Shown here in pieces: positions 43,725 to 51,747 of a stretch of DNA of 64,000 nt. How positions within the stretch are numbered: position 1 is the first letter of the stretch; each line of letters starts with the position of its first letter. This DNA comes from Pseudomonadota bacterium (GTDB lineage Bacteria; Pseudomonadota; Alphaproteobacteria; Acetobacterales; Acetobacteraceae). The translations under genes were made by a program, and so were the position numbers. The notes beneath the pieces were generated by a model. That model saw nothing but the letters and a program-made list of their open reading frames with translations, was not told where the DNA came from and did not search any database. The stretch is taken from positions 1 through 64,000 of the forward strand of contig JAJXWD010000011.1 in the NCBI GenBank assembly GCA_021781835.1, in the 5' to 3' direction.

Positions 43725-44456
43725 ATGACCACCGTTAAATACCGGCTTTACCAGCCGCGCCTTGCCCCGCGCCGCACCAAGGTGGAGGTGCCCGGCTGGG
43801 GCGGCACCAAGGCGCCGCGCCAGGATGGCGCCCATGAGCAAGGCTGGCATTGCCTGCCCTTTGTGGAGGGCGCGCAATATGGAATCGAGATTTTCTACCC
43901 CCATGAGCATGAGGCGCGGGTGACCCATGACGGGGAACGGTTTGAGTTTGCCGGGGCGTTTGGGCCCGCGCCCAGCCCCGGCCTGCAATGGCCGCCTTTT
44001 CGGGCCTTTGGCGAGGGGTTTTATACCTACCAGTTGCTGCTCGACCTGAAAGTGCCCGAAGGCTGGGCCGTGCGCGCCGAGCCGCATCCGCGCTTTTACC
44101 TGAGCGCGGCCAATGATGTGCCCCTGGCCGTGCCGGCGCTGCTGCGCACCTCGTGGTGGCCGATGATCAATTTCGTGGTGTTCAAGGCGCCGCCCGCCGG
44201 GCAGGCGCATGTGTTTCGCCCTGGCGAGCCCTTCATGCAGCTTTGCGTGGTGCCCGCCGAGCCGGGCTTTACCCTGGAGCCGATGAGCGCCGAGGAAGCC
44301 GCCGAGCGCGAGATGCAGGCCAGGCGGATTCATGCCAGCCGCGAGACGCTGGGGGCGGAAACGCGGTGGACCTCTTCGACCCATACGGTGTTCGATGGCA
44401 CGTATCGCCGGATTTTGGGCGCGGCGCGGGCGCGCGACCGGGACCATGAGCCCTGA
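43725..44456 (+). CDS. Conserved hypothetical protein (possibly DUF6065-like)
   Basis: 243 residues from the ATG at 43725. No signal peptide or membrane segment. Features: YRLYQPRLAPRRTKVEVPGW, GWHCLPFVEGAQYGIEIFYPHE, WPMINFVVFKAPPAGQAHVFRPGEPFMQL and an end rich in Arg/Glu. The GEPF...VVP stretch is reminiscent of DUF6065, but I cannot confirm it. A GC-rich terminator follows. No neighbour explains its role. Confidence 0.72.
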   Translation: MTTVKYRLYQPRLAPRRTKVEVPGWGGTKAPRQDGAHEQGWHCLPFVEGAQYGIEIFYPHEHEARVTHDGERFEFAGAFGPAPSPGLQWPPFRAFGEGFYTYQLLLDLKVPEGWAVRAEPHPRFYLSAANDVPLAVPALLRTSWWPMINFVVFKAPPAGQAHVFRPGEPFMQLCVVPAEPGFTLEPMSAEEAAEREMQARRIHASRETLGAETRWTSSTHTVFDGTYRRILGAARARDRDHEP

Positions 44457-44464
44457 TCGGGCGA

Positions 44465-44511
44465 AGCGGGGGCCTGGCGCTATGGCTTGGCCCCCGCTCT
44501 ATTCTTGTTTT
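44465..44511. terminator. GC-rich hairpin with T-rich tail
   Basis: AGCGGGGGCC pairs with GGCCCCCGCT across a 14-nt loop, followed by CTATTCTTGTTTT. It closes the transcription unit of the hypothetical gene. Confidence 0.7.
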
Positions 44512-44527
44512 AACGATCAATTGCATT

Positions 44528-44579
44528 GGGTTGGCTTGCGTCTGCCGACGCATCGGGTTGGCTTGCGTCTGCCGACGCA
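44528..44579. repeat. Two direct 25-bp repeats with inner hairpin
   Basis: GGGTTGGCTTGCGTCTGCCGACGCA occurs at 44528-44552 and again at 44555-44579, two bases apart. Each copy contains TGCGTC-TGCC-GACGCA, a small hairpin. Only two copies exist, so it is not a CRISPR array. It lies between two genes' ends. Confidence 0.7.
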
Positions 44580-44597
44580 AGCGAACCTAATGTTGAG

Positions 44598-44996
44598 CTA
44601 ATTGATCCCGATCCCGATGCCGGGAAGCATGATCACCGCGCCGTTATGGTGGTGGTGATGATAGACCGGCGGCGGGGGCGGGTAATATTCGGGCGGCGGC
44701 GGCGGGTAATATTCGCGGGGCGGCGGGGGCGGCGCGTAATAATCATGGTGGTGATGGTGATGGTGGTGGTCATCCACCCGCACCAGGGCCGGCCCGGAGG
44801 CGGCGGCCTGGGCGGCGAGCTGGGCGTTATGGGCGCGCAGGGCATCGAGCGCGTTGGGCACGGGGGCCAGCAGGTCGGCGTATGAGGCGGCGGCCAGGCT
44901 GACATGGCCGTTTGGCGCCGCCTGTGCGCCGCCAGCCCCCCCAAGGGCCGCGACCCCGGCCAGCGCGCCGAGCAGACTTGCTGTTTTGCGCTCCAT
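44598..44996 (-). CDS. Secreted His- and Pro-rich protein
   Basis: 132 residues from the ATG at 44996, with AAGGAG 7 nt upstream (the track's GTG is too close to it). Signal peptide to AGGAQAA. The mature chain has a predicted helix (ALDALRAHNAQLAAQAAAS), then eight His in a row, then three PPPPP-YY blocks, a second run of five His, and a hydrophobic GAVIMLPGIGIGIN tail. His runs suggest Ni, Zn or Cu binding in the periplasm. It could act with the RcnB-type protein at 38656. No named family recognised. Confidence 0.72.
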   Translation of the reverse strand: MERKTASLLGALAGVAALGGAGGAQAAPNGHVSLAAASYADLLAPVPNALDALRAHNAQLAAQAAASGPALVRVDDHHHHHHHHDYYAPPPPPREYYPPPPPEYYPPPPPVYHHHHHNGAVIMLPGIGIGIN

Positions 44997-45192
44997 ATCC
45001 ACACTCCTTCAGTCAAAGACATTTGATTATTTACAGGGCTATTTAGTGGGGTTTGATTGAAGAGCAAAGACGGTCGGATTGTGGCGCGGCTGGGGCGGCG
45101 GATGAAAAGATGGTCAGAAAGCGCGCGCGACAGGGCCGATGCCGGGCGCGAGATGGTTTGGCCCGTGGCGGGAAATCTGCTATCGCGCCGCG

Positions 45193-46761
45193 ATGGACCA
45201 GACCCTGCATAGCCCCGAGGCGCGCCTTGCCGTGCCGCCGCGCCGTACCTTCGCGATCATCTCGCACCCTGACGCGGGCAAAACCACGCTGACCGAGAAG
45301 CTGCTGCTGTTTGGCGGCGCCATTCGCGAAGCCGGCATGGTGAAGGCGCGCCAGGACCGGCGCCAGACCAGATCCGACTGGATGAAGATCGAGCGCCAGC
45401 GCGGGATCTCGGTGACGTCGTCGGTGATGACGTTCGAGTTTGGCGGCGCGGTGTTCAATCTGCTCGACACGCCAGGCCATGAGGATTTCTCGGAAGATAC
45501 CTACCGCACGCTGACGGCGGTGGACAGCGCGGTGATGGTGATCGACGCGGCCAAGGGCATAGAGCTGCAGACCAAGAAGCTGTTCGAGGTGTGCCGGTTG
45601 AGGAATATCCCGATCACGACGTTCATCAACAAGATCGACCGCGAGGGGCAGAACCCGTTCGCGCTGCTCGATGAGATCGCCGACACGCTGCAGCTCGATA
45701 TTTGCCCGATGGTGTGGCCGGTGGGGCTGGGCGGGCTGTTTCGGGGCTGCTTCGATATTCGCAATGACCGGCTGGTGAGCGCGAGGAAGCCCGGCGAGGA
45801 GGATGGCGGGCAGGGGTTTGAGATACCCCCTGAGCAGCGCGCGCAGCTTGAGGAGGATGTCGAGCTGATCCGCGCGGCCTACCCGGAATTTGACCGCGAG
45901 GCGTTTGAGGAGGGGCATCTCACCCCGGTTTATTTTGGCTCGGCGCTCAAGGATTATTCGGTGCGCGAGCTGCTGGAGGGGCTGGTGGCCAACGCCCCGC
46001 CGCCCCAGCCCCGCGCCGCCGATGTGCGCAGCGTGGCGCCCGAGGAAGAGCCGGTGACCGGGTTTGTGTTCAAGGTGCAGGCCAATATGGACCCCCAGCA
46101 CCGCGACCGCATTGCCTTTACGCGCATATGCTCGGGCAAGTTCACGCGCGGCATGAAGCTGACCCACTCGCGCACCAATAAGCCGATGGCCATTCAGGCG
46201 CCGATCTTCTTTTTCGCGCAGGACCGCTCATTGGCCGAGGAGGCTTATCCGGGCGATATCATCGGCATTCCGAACCACGGCACGCTGCGGGTGGGCGATA
46301 CGCTGACCGAGGGCGAGAAGCTGCGCTTTACCGGTATTCCTGACTTCGCGCCCGAGATTTTGCGCCGCGTGCGCCTGGCCGACCCGATGAAGGCCAAGCA
46401 GATGAAAAAGGCCCTGGAGGATTTGGCCGAGGAGGGCGTGACGCAGGTGTTTCGGCCGATGACCGGGGCGGACTGGATTATCGGCGTGGTGGGGATGCTC
46501 CAGCTCGATGTGCTGGCGAGCCGGATTGAGCAGGAATATAACGTGCCGATCGGGTTTGAGCAGGCGGCGTTCGATACCGCGCGCTGGGTCTCCTCGAGCG
46601 ATACGGCGCGGTTGAAATTCTTCATCGATGTGAACAAGAGCGCCATGGCCGAGGACCGCGAGGGGGCGCCGGTGTATCTGGTGCGCAATTCGTGGGAGCT
46701 GAACCGGATGAAGGAGAATTTCCCGGAGCTGAGCTTCTCGGCGACCCGAGAGCGGGTATGA
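45193..46761 (+). CDS. prfC: Peptide chain release factor 3
   Basis: 522 residues from the ATG at 45193. RF3 GTPase motifs: AIISHPDAGKTTLTEKLLLFGGAI, DTPGHEDFSEDTYRTLTAVDSAVMVIDAAKGIE, NKIDREG, and the RF3-typical C-terminus QLDVLASRIEQEYNVPIGFEQ. RF3 recycles RF1/RF2 from the ribosome. It lies just upstream of, and overlaps, the GT-C-like gene, which is not a usual partner. Confidence 0.96.
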   Translation: MDQTLHSPEARLAVPPRRTFAIISHPDAGKTTLTEKLLLFGGAIREAGMVKARQDRRQTRSDWMKIERQRGISVTSSVMTFEFGGAVFNLLDTPGHEDFSEDTYRTLTAVDSAVMVIDAAKGIELQTKKLFEVCRLRNIPITTFINKIDREGQNPFALLDEIADTLQLDICPMVWPVGLGGLFRGCFDIRNDRLVSARKPGEEDGGQGFEIPPEQRAQLEEDVELIRAAYPEFDREAFEEGHLTPVYFGSALKDYSVRELLEGLVANAPPPQPRAADVRSVAPEEEPVTGFVFKVQANMDPQHRDRIAFTRICSGKFTRGMKLTHSRTNKPMAIQAPIFFFAQDRSLAEEAYPGDIIGIPNHGTLRVGDTLTEGEKLRFTGIPDFAPEILRRVRLADPMKAKQMKKALEDLAEEGVTQVFRPMTGADWIIGVVGMLQLDVLASRIEQEYNVPIGFEQAAFDTARWVSSSDTARLKFFIDVNKSAMAEDREGAPVYLVRNSWELNRMKENFPELSFSATRERV

Positions 46762-48410
46762 GCGGGGCTGGGTGGCGGTGGCATTTGGGGGCGGTGGCGC
46801 TTTATGCCGCCGTCGCCTATGGCGTCATCGCCCATGGGGCGGGGGTGACCTCGACCATTTGGGGGAGCGGATCAGACCCTTATCCGTTTATGTGGTTCTT
46901 CGCGTGGTGGCCCTACGCTCTGGCCCATCATCTCAATCCGCTATTCACCACCTTGGTTTGGCAGCCCTGGGGGGTGCATCTGGGCTGGACGACCTGCGTG
47001 CCGCTTCTGGCGCTGATATTCGCCCCCGTGACCCTGACGCTCGGGCCGGCGGCGGCTTATAATTTGGCCATGCTGGCCGCGCCGGTGGTTAGCGGTTTTG
47101 CGGCGTGGCTGTTGTGTCTGCGGCTGACCGGCAACCGCTGGGCCGCGCTGATGGGCGGGTTTTTGTTCGCGGTCTCTGGTTATGAGATGGCGGAATGTCT
47201 GGAGGAGTTGAACCTCGCTTATAATTTCGCCCCGCCTTTGCTGTTGTTGTTGGCGGTGCGGCGCCTGCAAGGGGAGATTTCGTGGCCCGCGGCGGTGCTG
47301 GGCGTCGCGGCTGTGCTGGGCGCGGAGTTTTATGTTTCGGTCGAGAGTTTCGCCACAAGCATCGTATTTGGCGGGGTAGCTTGGTTGCTGGGCTGGGGGA
47401 TGCTGCCCCGTTGGCGTGGGCGGATGGTGAGGCTGCTGGGGGAGGGCGCCATTGCGATTGCCATCACGATACTTGGCTGTGCGCCGTTTCTGGTGCCGAT
47501 GCTGATGCATCACGATGTGCAGATTCCTGGCGGGTGGGCGAAGTGGTTTGTGGCGCGTCCAGGCGGACTATTGATGCCGTCGCCGGAAATCGTGCTCACC
47601 GATCCGCACTGGGCGCCGTTGGGCTATGGCTTGTTTGGTCTGCTGCCCGATAATGATGCGGTCACTGGGCTGCCGCTGATTATCATGCTGGGTCTGCTGC
47701 TCAGAACGCGTGGCCGGGAGCTGGTGGTTAGATATGCGTTTGTTATGTTGTTTGTCATCTTGCTCTGCGCCTTGGGGCCCAGATTATGGTGGCAGTCGCA
47801 GCAGACATCCATCTTGCTGCCCTGGCGGCTTGTGGCCGGTTTGCCGTTACTCGGGTCGGCGTTGCCGGTCAGGTTCCTGAGTTATTCATCGCTGCTGGTG
47901 ACGGCGTTGTGTTCGTTATGGCTCGCGGGCGGACGTAGGCGCGCGGTTTTGGGCGTTTTGGGTGGTCTGGTGCTCATTCCGGCGCCGCACCCGGTGAAGC
48001 CCGTGCCGCTGGAGGCGTTGTTTCAGCCGGGCCGGTTGCAGGCGGTGTTGGCGGCACCGCAGCCGCGTGTGTTGCTTTTGCCGGGACAGGACCAGGATGC
48101 TTCACCGCTCTGGCAAGTGCAGAATCAGTTCGGCTTTGTCGCCACGCGGGGGTTTTTGGGGATGCCGCCGGTGAAGGAGATGGGATTTCCGGGTCTGGTC
48201 GATATTTCATTTGGTCTGCGCACGGCGAGGATGGACGGGCAGATTAGGCAGTTTTGTTTTGAAACAGGAACAAATTTCGTGCTTGCCCCACCGGATGTTC
48301 AGCCGAGTCTTCTTACGCTGTTCGAGGGGTTCGGCTGGCCCATGAGGCAGGTGGACGGGTTTGCCATCTTCACCGTGCCGCAGGGGGTCAATAGTCGAGC
48401 TGGTAGCTGA
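46758..48410 (+). CDS. GT-C-like polytopic membrane protein
   Basis: 550 residues from the ATG at 46758, overlapping the prfC stop by 4 nt. About ten hydrophobic segments. The first loop has SGSDPYPFMWFFAWWPYALAHHLNPLFTTLVWQPWG, with an acidic Asp like that of GT-C (lipid-linked sugar) transferases, followed by LGWTTCVPLLALI. A soluble C-terminal domain begins near residue 410. It may move sugar from a lipid carrier to an envelope acceptor. Its 3' end overlaps tamB by 23 nt on the opposite strand. Confidence 0.68.
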   Translation: MSGAGWRWHLGAVALYAAVAYGVIAHGAGVTSTIWGSGSDPYPFMWFFAWWPYALAHHLNPLFTTLVWQPWGVHLGWTTCVPLLALIFAPVTLTLGPAAAYNLAMLAAPVVSGFAAWLLCLRLTGNRWAALMGGFLFAVSGYEMAECLEELNLAYNFAPPLLLLLAVRRLQGEISWPAAVLGVAAVLGAEFYVSVESFATSIVFGGVAWLLGWGMLPRWRGRMVRLLGEGAIAIAITILGCAPFLVPMLMHHDVQIPGGWAKWFVARPGGLLMPSPEIVLTDPHWAPLGYGLFGLLPDNDAVTGLPLIIMLGLLLRTRGRELVVRYAFVMLFVILLCALGPRLWWQSQQTSILLPWRLVAGLPLLGSALPVRFLSYSSLLVTALCSLWLAGGRRRAVLGVLGGLVLIPAPHPVKPVPLEALFQPGRLQAVLAAPQPRVLLLPGQDQDASPLWQVQNQFGFVATRGFLGMPPVKEMGFPGLVDISFGLRTARMDGQIRQFCFETGTNFVLAPPDVQPSLLTLFEGFGWPMRQVDGFAIFTVPQGVNSRAGS

Positions 48411-51400
48411 GGCCGACGCTGGAGGAGGTGCCGGTGGTGGTGGTGCCGGTGCTGCTGTCGAGCTTGAGGCCGTGGCCGAGATTGACCTCGACATTGGCGC
48501 TGGTGCCTGGGCCGGTGGTGGATTGGGCGGCGCCGATATAGATGCCCGGCGCGATATAGCGCCCGGCTTGCAGGGTGGGGGCGCCGGACTGGTCGGCACC
48601 GACGGAAAGCTGGTCGAGGCCGAGCGTGTTGCGCAGCTTGTCGAGCGGGTTGAGGTCTGAGCCCACGCCCGAGAGCTGGGCCACCGCCAAGGCCAGCGAG
48701 GCGGCTTGGAACGGCGACAGGCTGGCGCTGCTCTCACCGAACAGAAGCTCGGCGAGCACTTCATCGGACGGGGCGGGGGGGCTGCTGGTGAGGGTGATGG
48801 TGGGCGCCGCCGCCGTGCCGCCGATGATGAGCGTGGCGGTGCCGGTGCTGGTGGTGGTGGTGGCCTCGATGTCGAGCGTTGGGGCGAAGCCCTCGCCGGT
48901 GAAGCTGACCCGGCCGGAGGTGAAGGTGAGCAGCTTGCCCGCCAGGGTGAGCTGGCCGCGAATGAGCGTGAAGGCGCCCAGCGGGGCGAGCGCGCCCGAG
49001 GCGCTGGTGAGGCGCATATGGCCGCCAAATTCGGCGTTCAGCCCATCGCCCTGGATGAGGATGCCGCGCGGGGCGTTGAGGGTGATGTCATATGCCAGGG
49101 GCGGCCAGGGGGTGGGCGCTTGGGGCGGCGGCGGGGGCGCGCCTTTTTGCAGGATGGGCAGGACGGCGACGCTGGCGGGCAGGGATTTGGGGATGGTGAT
49201 GAGGGCGTGGCTGATGTCGAGCGTGCCGGCGAGCGTGAGGGCGCCGCGCAGCCCGCCGGTGAGGGTGAGGGTGCCGCTGGTGGTGGCGCTCAGCAGGTCG
49301 GTTTGCACGGGCTGGGCCTTGGCGGCGGTGAGGGTGAGGGCGAGCGGCCAGCTTGGCGTGGCGAGGCTGATTTGCCCCTGGCCTTTGAGCGTGCCTGTGC
49401 CTGATTGGGCGGTGAAGCTGGTGAGGGTGAGGGTTTGGCCCGCCAGCGCGGCCGTGGCGGCGATGCCCGATAAATGCAGGCCGATGCCGATATTGACCGC
49501 GTCGCCCTGGGTGAGGCTGAGCGTGCCGCTGGCCTGGGGCGCGCGGTAGGGGCCGGTGAGGGTGAGGGCGAGCGCGGCTTCGCCTTTGAGGGCGGTGCCC
49601 GAGGAATCGAGCCAGGGGTTGAGCAGGGCGGCCTGGCCCGTGCCGGTGAGGTGGAGGGCCAGGGGCGCGCTGGCGCTGAGCGGGATTTGGCCCTGGGCGG
49701 CGAGGGTGAGTTGGGTGTTGGCGCTGATATGGGCGGTGAGGCGGGCGGTGGCGCCCTGAAGCTGGGCCTGGGCGCTGGCCTGGAGTGGCGGCAGGCCGGC
49801 GGTTTGCGGGGCGGTGACACCGGCCAGGGCGAGGGTGAGCGCGCCGGTGGGGTGGGCGGGCGTGCCGGTGAGCCGCGCGGCGGCGGTGCCGGTGCCGGTG
49901 AGGCCGGTCAGCGCCGGCCAGAGCTTGCCGAGCTGGCTGAGCGGCAGGTTGGCGAGGCTGGCGGTGGCGTTGAGCGTGGGGGTGAGCTGGCCGGAAACCG
50001 CGCCCGTGCCGCCCGCCAGGGTGAAATGCGCGGCATCGAGCGCCCAGCCATGCAGGGCGGTGAGGGTGGCCGGGCCGGTGAGCCGGACGGGCAGGCCGTG
50101 CCAGCTGGCGGTGAGGGTGGCAAGCGTGAGGCTATGGGTGGTGGTGGAGACCAGACCGGTGGCGCTGAGGCTGGCAGGCGCACCGCGCAGGCTTTGCGCG
50201 CGGGCGGTGAGGGTGAGCGGCAGGGCCGAGAGCCGGCCCTTGGCGGTGAAGCGGGCGGTGAGGCCCACAAGGCCCCAGAGCCCCCCGGCATCGCGCGTTT
50301 GCAGGCTGGCGGCGATGTCATCGCCCCCCTGATAGGCGAAGCGGGCGGTGAGCGCGCCGGTGAGGAGATGAGCCTGGGGCAGCAGGGGGGCGAGGTCGGC
50401 CAGCCGGGCGATGCCGAGGCTGAGCGTGCCGATGGGCAGGCCCCGGCTGATGGCGAGCTGGCCGCTGGCGTGCAGGGAGCGCCAGTTGGCCGCGGGCAGG
50501 CTGGCCTGGCAGATGGCGGGGGCGGTGCAGGCGAAGGCGGCGTTGAGCGTGAGGGGCGCGGCGCCCAGCATGCCTTGGCCGGTGAGCCGGCCCTGGGGGG
50601 CGCTGGGCAGGTGGCTGGCGGTGAGGGTGAGGGTGAACGGCCCGGCCTTGGGGGTGTTGCGCGGGTCGGCCTGGCCGGTGAGGACGAGGCGGGTGGTGAG
50701 GTCGTCAAGCGGGCCGGTGAGGCTGGCTTGCAGGGCGGCATGGCCGGTGAGGCTGGGGAAGAGCGCGCCGATATGGGGCAGGGTGAGGGTGGCGCCGAGC
50801 GCCACGGCCTTTGGGGTGAGCGTGCCGGTGGCGCTGAGCGTGGCATGCGGGCCGCTGAGGGTGAGGCGGGACACCGCCAAGTTGGTGCCGGTGAGCCGTG
50901 CCTGGGCGGTGAGCTGCGGGGTGGCGCCGAGCAGGGCCAGCACGGCCGGGGGGGCGGTGGTGAAATGCGGGGCGAGGGTGAGGGCGAGCTGCTCGCCTCG
51001 TGGCGTGGGGGTGGCGATGAGCTGGGCGCGGGCTGGGCCGGTGAGGCGGTTGCCGGTGAGCGGGGCGAGGTTGGAGGCGCTGAGGGTGAGGGCGGCGCAC
51101 CAGTGCCGCGCCACCAGGCCGAGCGTGCCCTGGGCGGTGAGGGTGGTGGCGGGCAGGGGGGCGGTGAGGTCGAGGGTGGCGTTGGTGAGCGGGCCGGTGA
51201 GGGTGAGGTGGCCCGGCCCGTCGAGCCGCTGCACGGCGAGGGTGAGGCGGTTGCCGGTTTGCAGCCCGCCTTGGGCGCGAAGCACCATGGGCTCGCCCGC
51301 CAGCGCCGCGCCCAGGCTGATATGGGGCAAGGCGAGCTGCCCAACCGAGAGACGCCAGCGCGCCCAGCCAAAGCCGGGGCCGCCGCCATTGGCGCCGCCA

Positions 51401-51747
51401 TAGGCGGGGGGGCGGACGATGGTGAGGTTTTGGGCGCTGAGCGCGCGGATGGCCAGATGGTGGCCGAGCAGCGCCCAAGGCGACCAGGTGAGCGAGAGGC
51501 CGGTGGCGCTGAGCCAGGGGCCTTGCGGGTCGGAGAGGGTGAGGCTGGAGAGGGTCAGGCGGGTGGGCAGGGTGCCGCTTAGCCCCTCTATGTGCACATA
51601 GGGCGCGGCGCGCTGGTTGAGTTGTGCCGTGAGCCAGAGCTGGCCGGGCCGGGTGTTGAGCGCGCCCAGCAGCGCCAGGGGCATGGCCAGCAGCAGGGCC
51701 AGCGCGCTGGCCAAGCCCCATGGCCAAAGGCGGCGCGGGCGGCTCAA
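48388..51747 (-). CDS. tamB: Translocation/assembly module protein TamB
   Basis: 1119 residues, TTG start overlapping the tamA stop (TTGA), with GGAG 8 nt before it. N-terminal signal anchor WGLASALALLLAMPLALLGAL, a long low-complexity beta-repeat region (threonine/alanine/leucine-rich), and the conserved DUF490 end DEVLAELLFGESSASLSPFQ...LDKLRNTLGLDQLSVG. TamB spans the periplasm and with TamA helps insert outer-membrane proteins or move lipids. Chain length is at the short end for the family. Confidence 0.92.
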   Translation of the reverse strand: MSRPRRLWPWGLASALALLLAMPLALLGALNTRPGQLWLTAQLNQRAAPYVHIEGLSGTLPTRLTLSSLTLSDPQGPWLSATGLSLTWSPWALLGHHLAIRALSAQNLTIVRPPAYGGANGGGPGFGWARWRLSVGQLALPHISLGAALAGEPMVLRAQGGLQTGNRLTLAVQRLDGPGHLTLTGPLTNATLDLTAPLPATTLTAQGTLGLVARHWCAALTLSASNLAPLTGNRLTGPARAQLIATPTPRGEQLALTLAPHFTTAPPAVLALLGATPQLTAQARLTGTNLAVSRLTLSGPHATLSATGTLTPKAVALGATLTLPHIGALFPSLTGHAALQASLTGPLDDLTTRLVLTGQADPRNTPKAGPFTLTLTASHLPSAPQGRLTGQGMLGAAPLTLNAAFACTAPAICQASLPAANWRSLHASGQLAISRGLPIGTLSLGIARLADLAPLLPQAHLLTGALTARFAYQGGDDIAASLQTRDAGGLWGLVGLTARFTAKGRLSALPLTLTARAQSLRGAPASLSATGLVSTTTHSLTLATLTASWHGLPVRLTGPATLTALHGWALDAAHFTLAGGTGAVSGQLTPTLNATASLANLPLSQLGKLWPALTGLTGTGTAAARLTGTPAHPTGALTLALAGVTAPQTAGLPPLQASAQAQLQGATARLTAHISANTQLTLAAQGQIPLSASAPLALHLTGTGQAALLNPWLDSSGTALKGEAALALTLTGPYRAPQASGTLSLTQGDAVNIGIGLHLSGIAATAALAGQTLTLTSFTAQSGTGTLKGQGQISLATPSWPLALTLTAAKAQPVQTDLLSATTSGTLTLTGGLRGALTLAGTLDISHALITIPKSLPASVAVLPILQKGAPPPPPQAPTPWPPLAYDITLNAPRGILIQGDGLNAEFGGHMRLTSASGALAPLGAFTLIRGQLTLAGKLLTFTSGRVSFTGEGFAPTLDIEATTTTSTGTATLIIGGTAAAPTITLTSSPPAPSDEVLAELLFGESSASLSPFQAASLALAVAQLSGVGSDLNPLDKLRNTLGLDQLSVGADQSGAPTLQAGRYIAPGIYIGAAQSTTGPGTSANVEVNLGHGLKLDSSTGTTTTGTSSSVGLSYQLDY

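Noticed and set aside
44528-44579. CRISPR-like repeat
   Set aside because: Only two copies, 2-nt spacer and no cas genes.
49474-51582. 702-residue Gly/Glu-rich + strand ORF
   Set aside because: Antisense to tamB; composition is that of a shadow frame.
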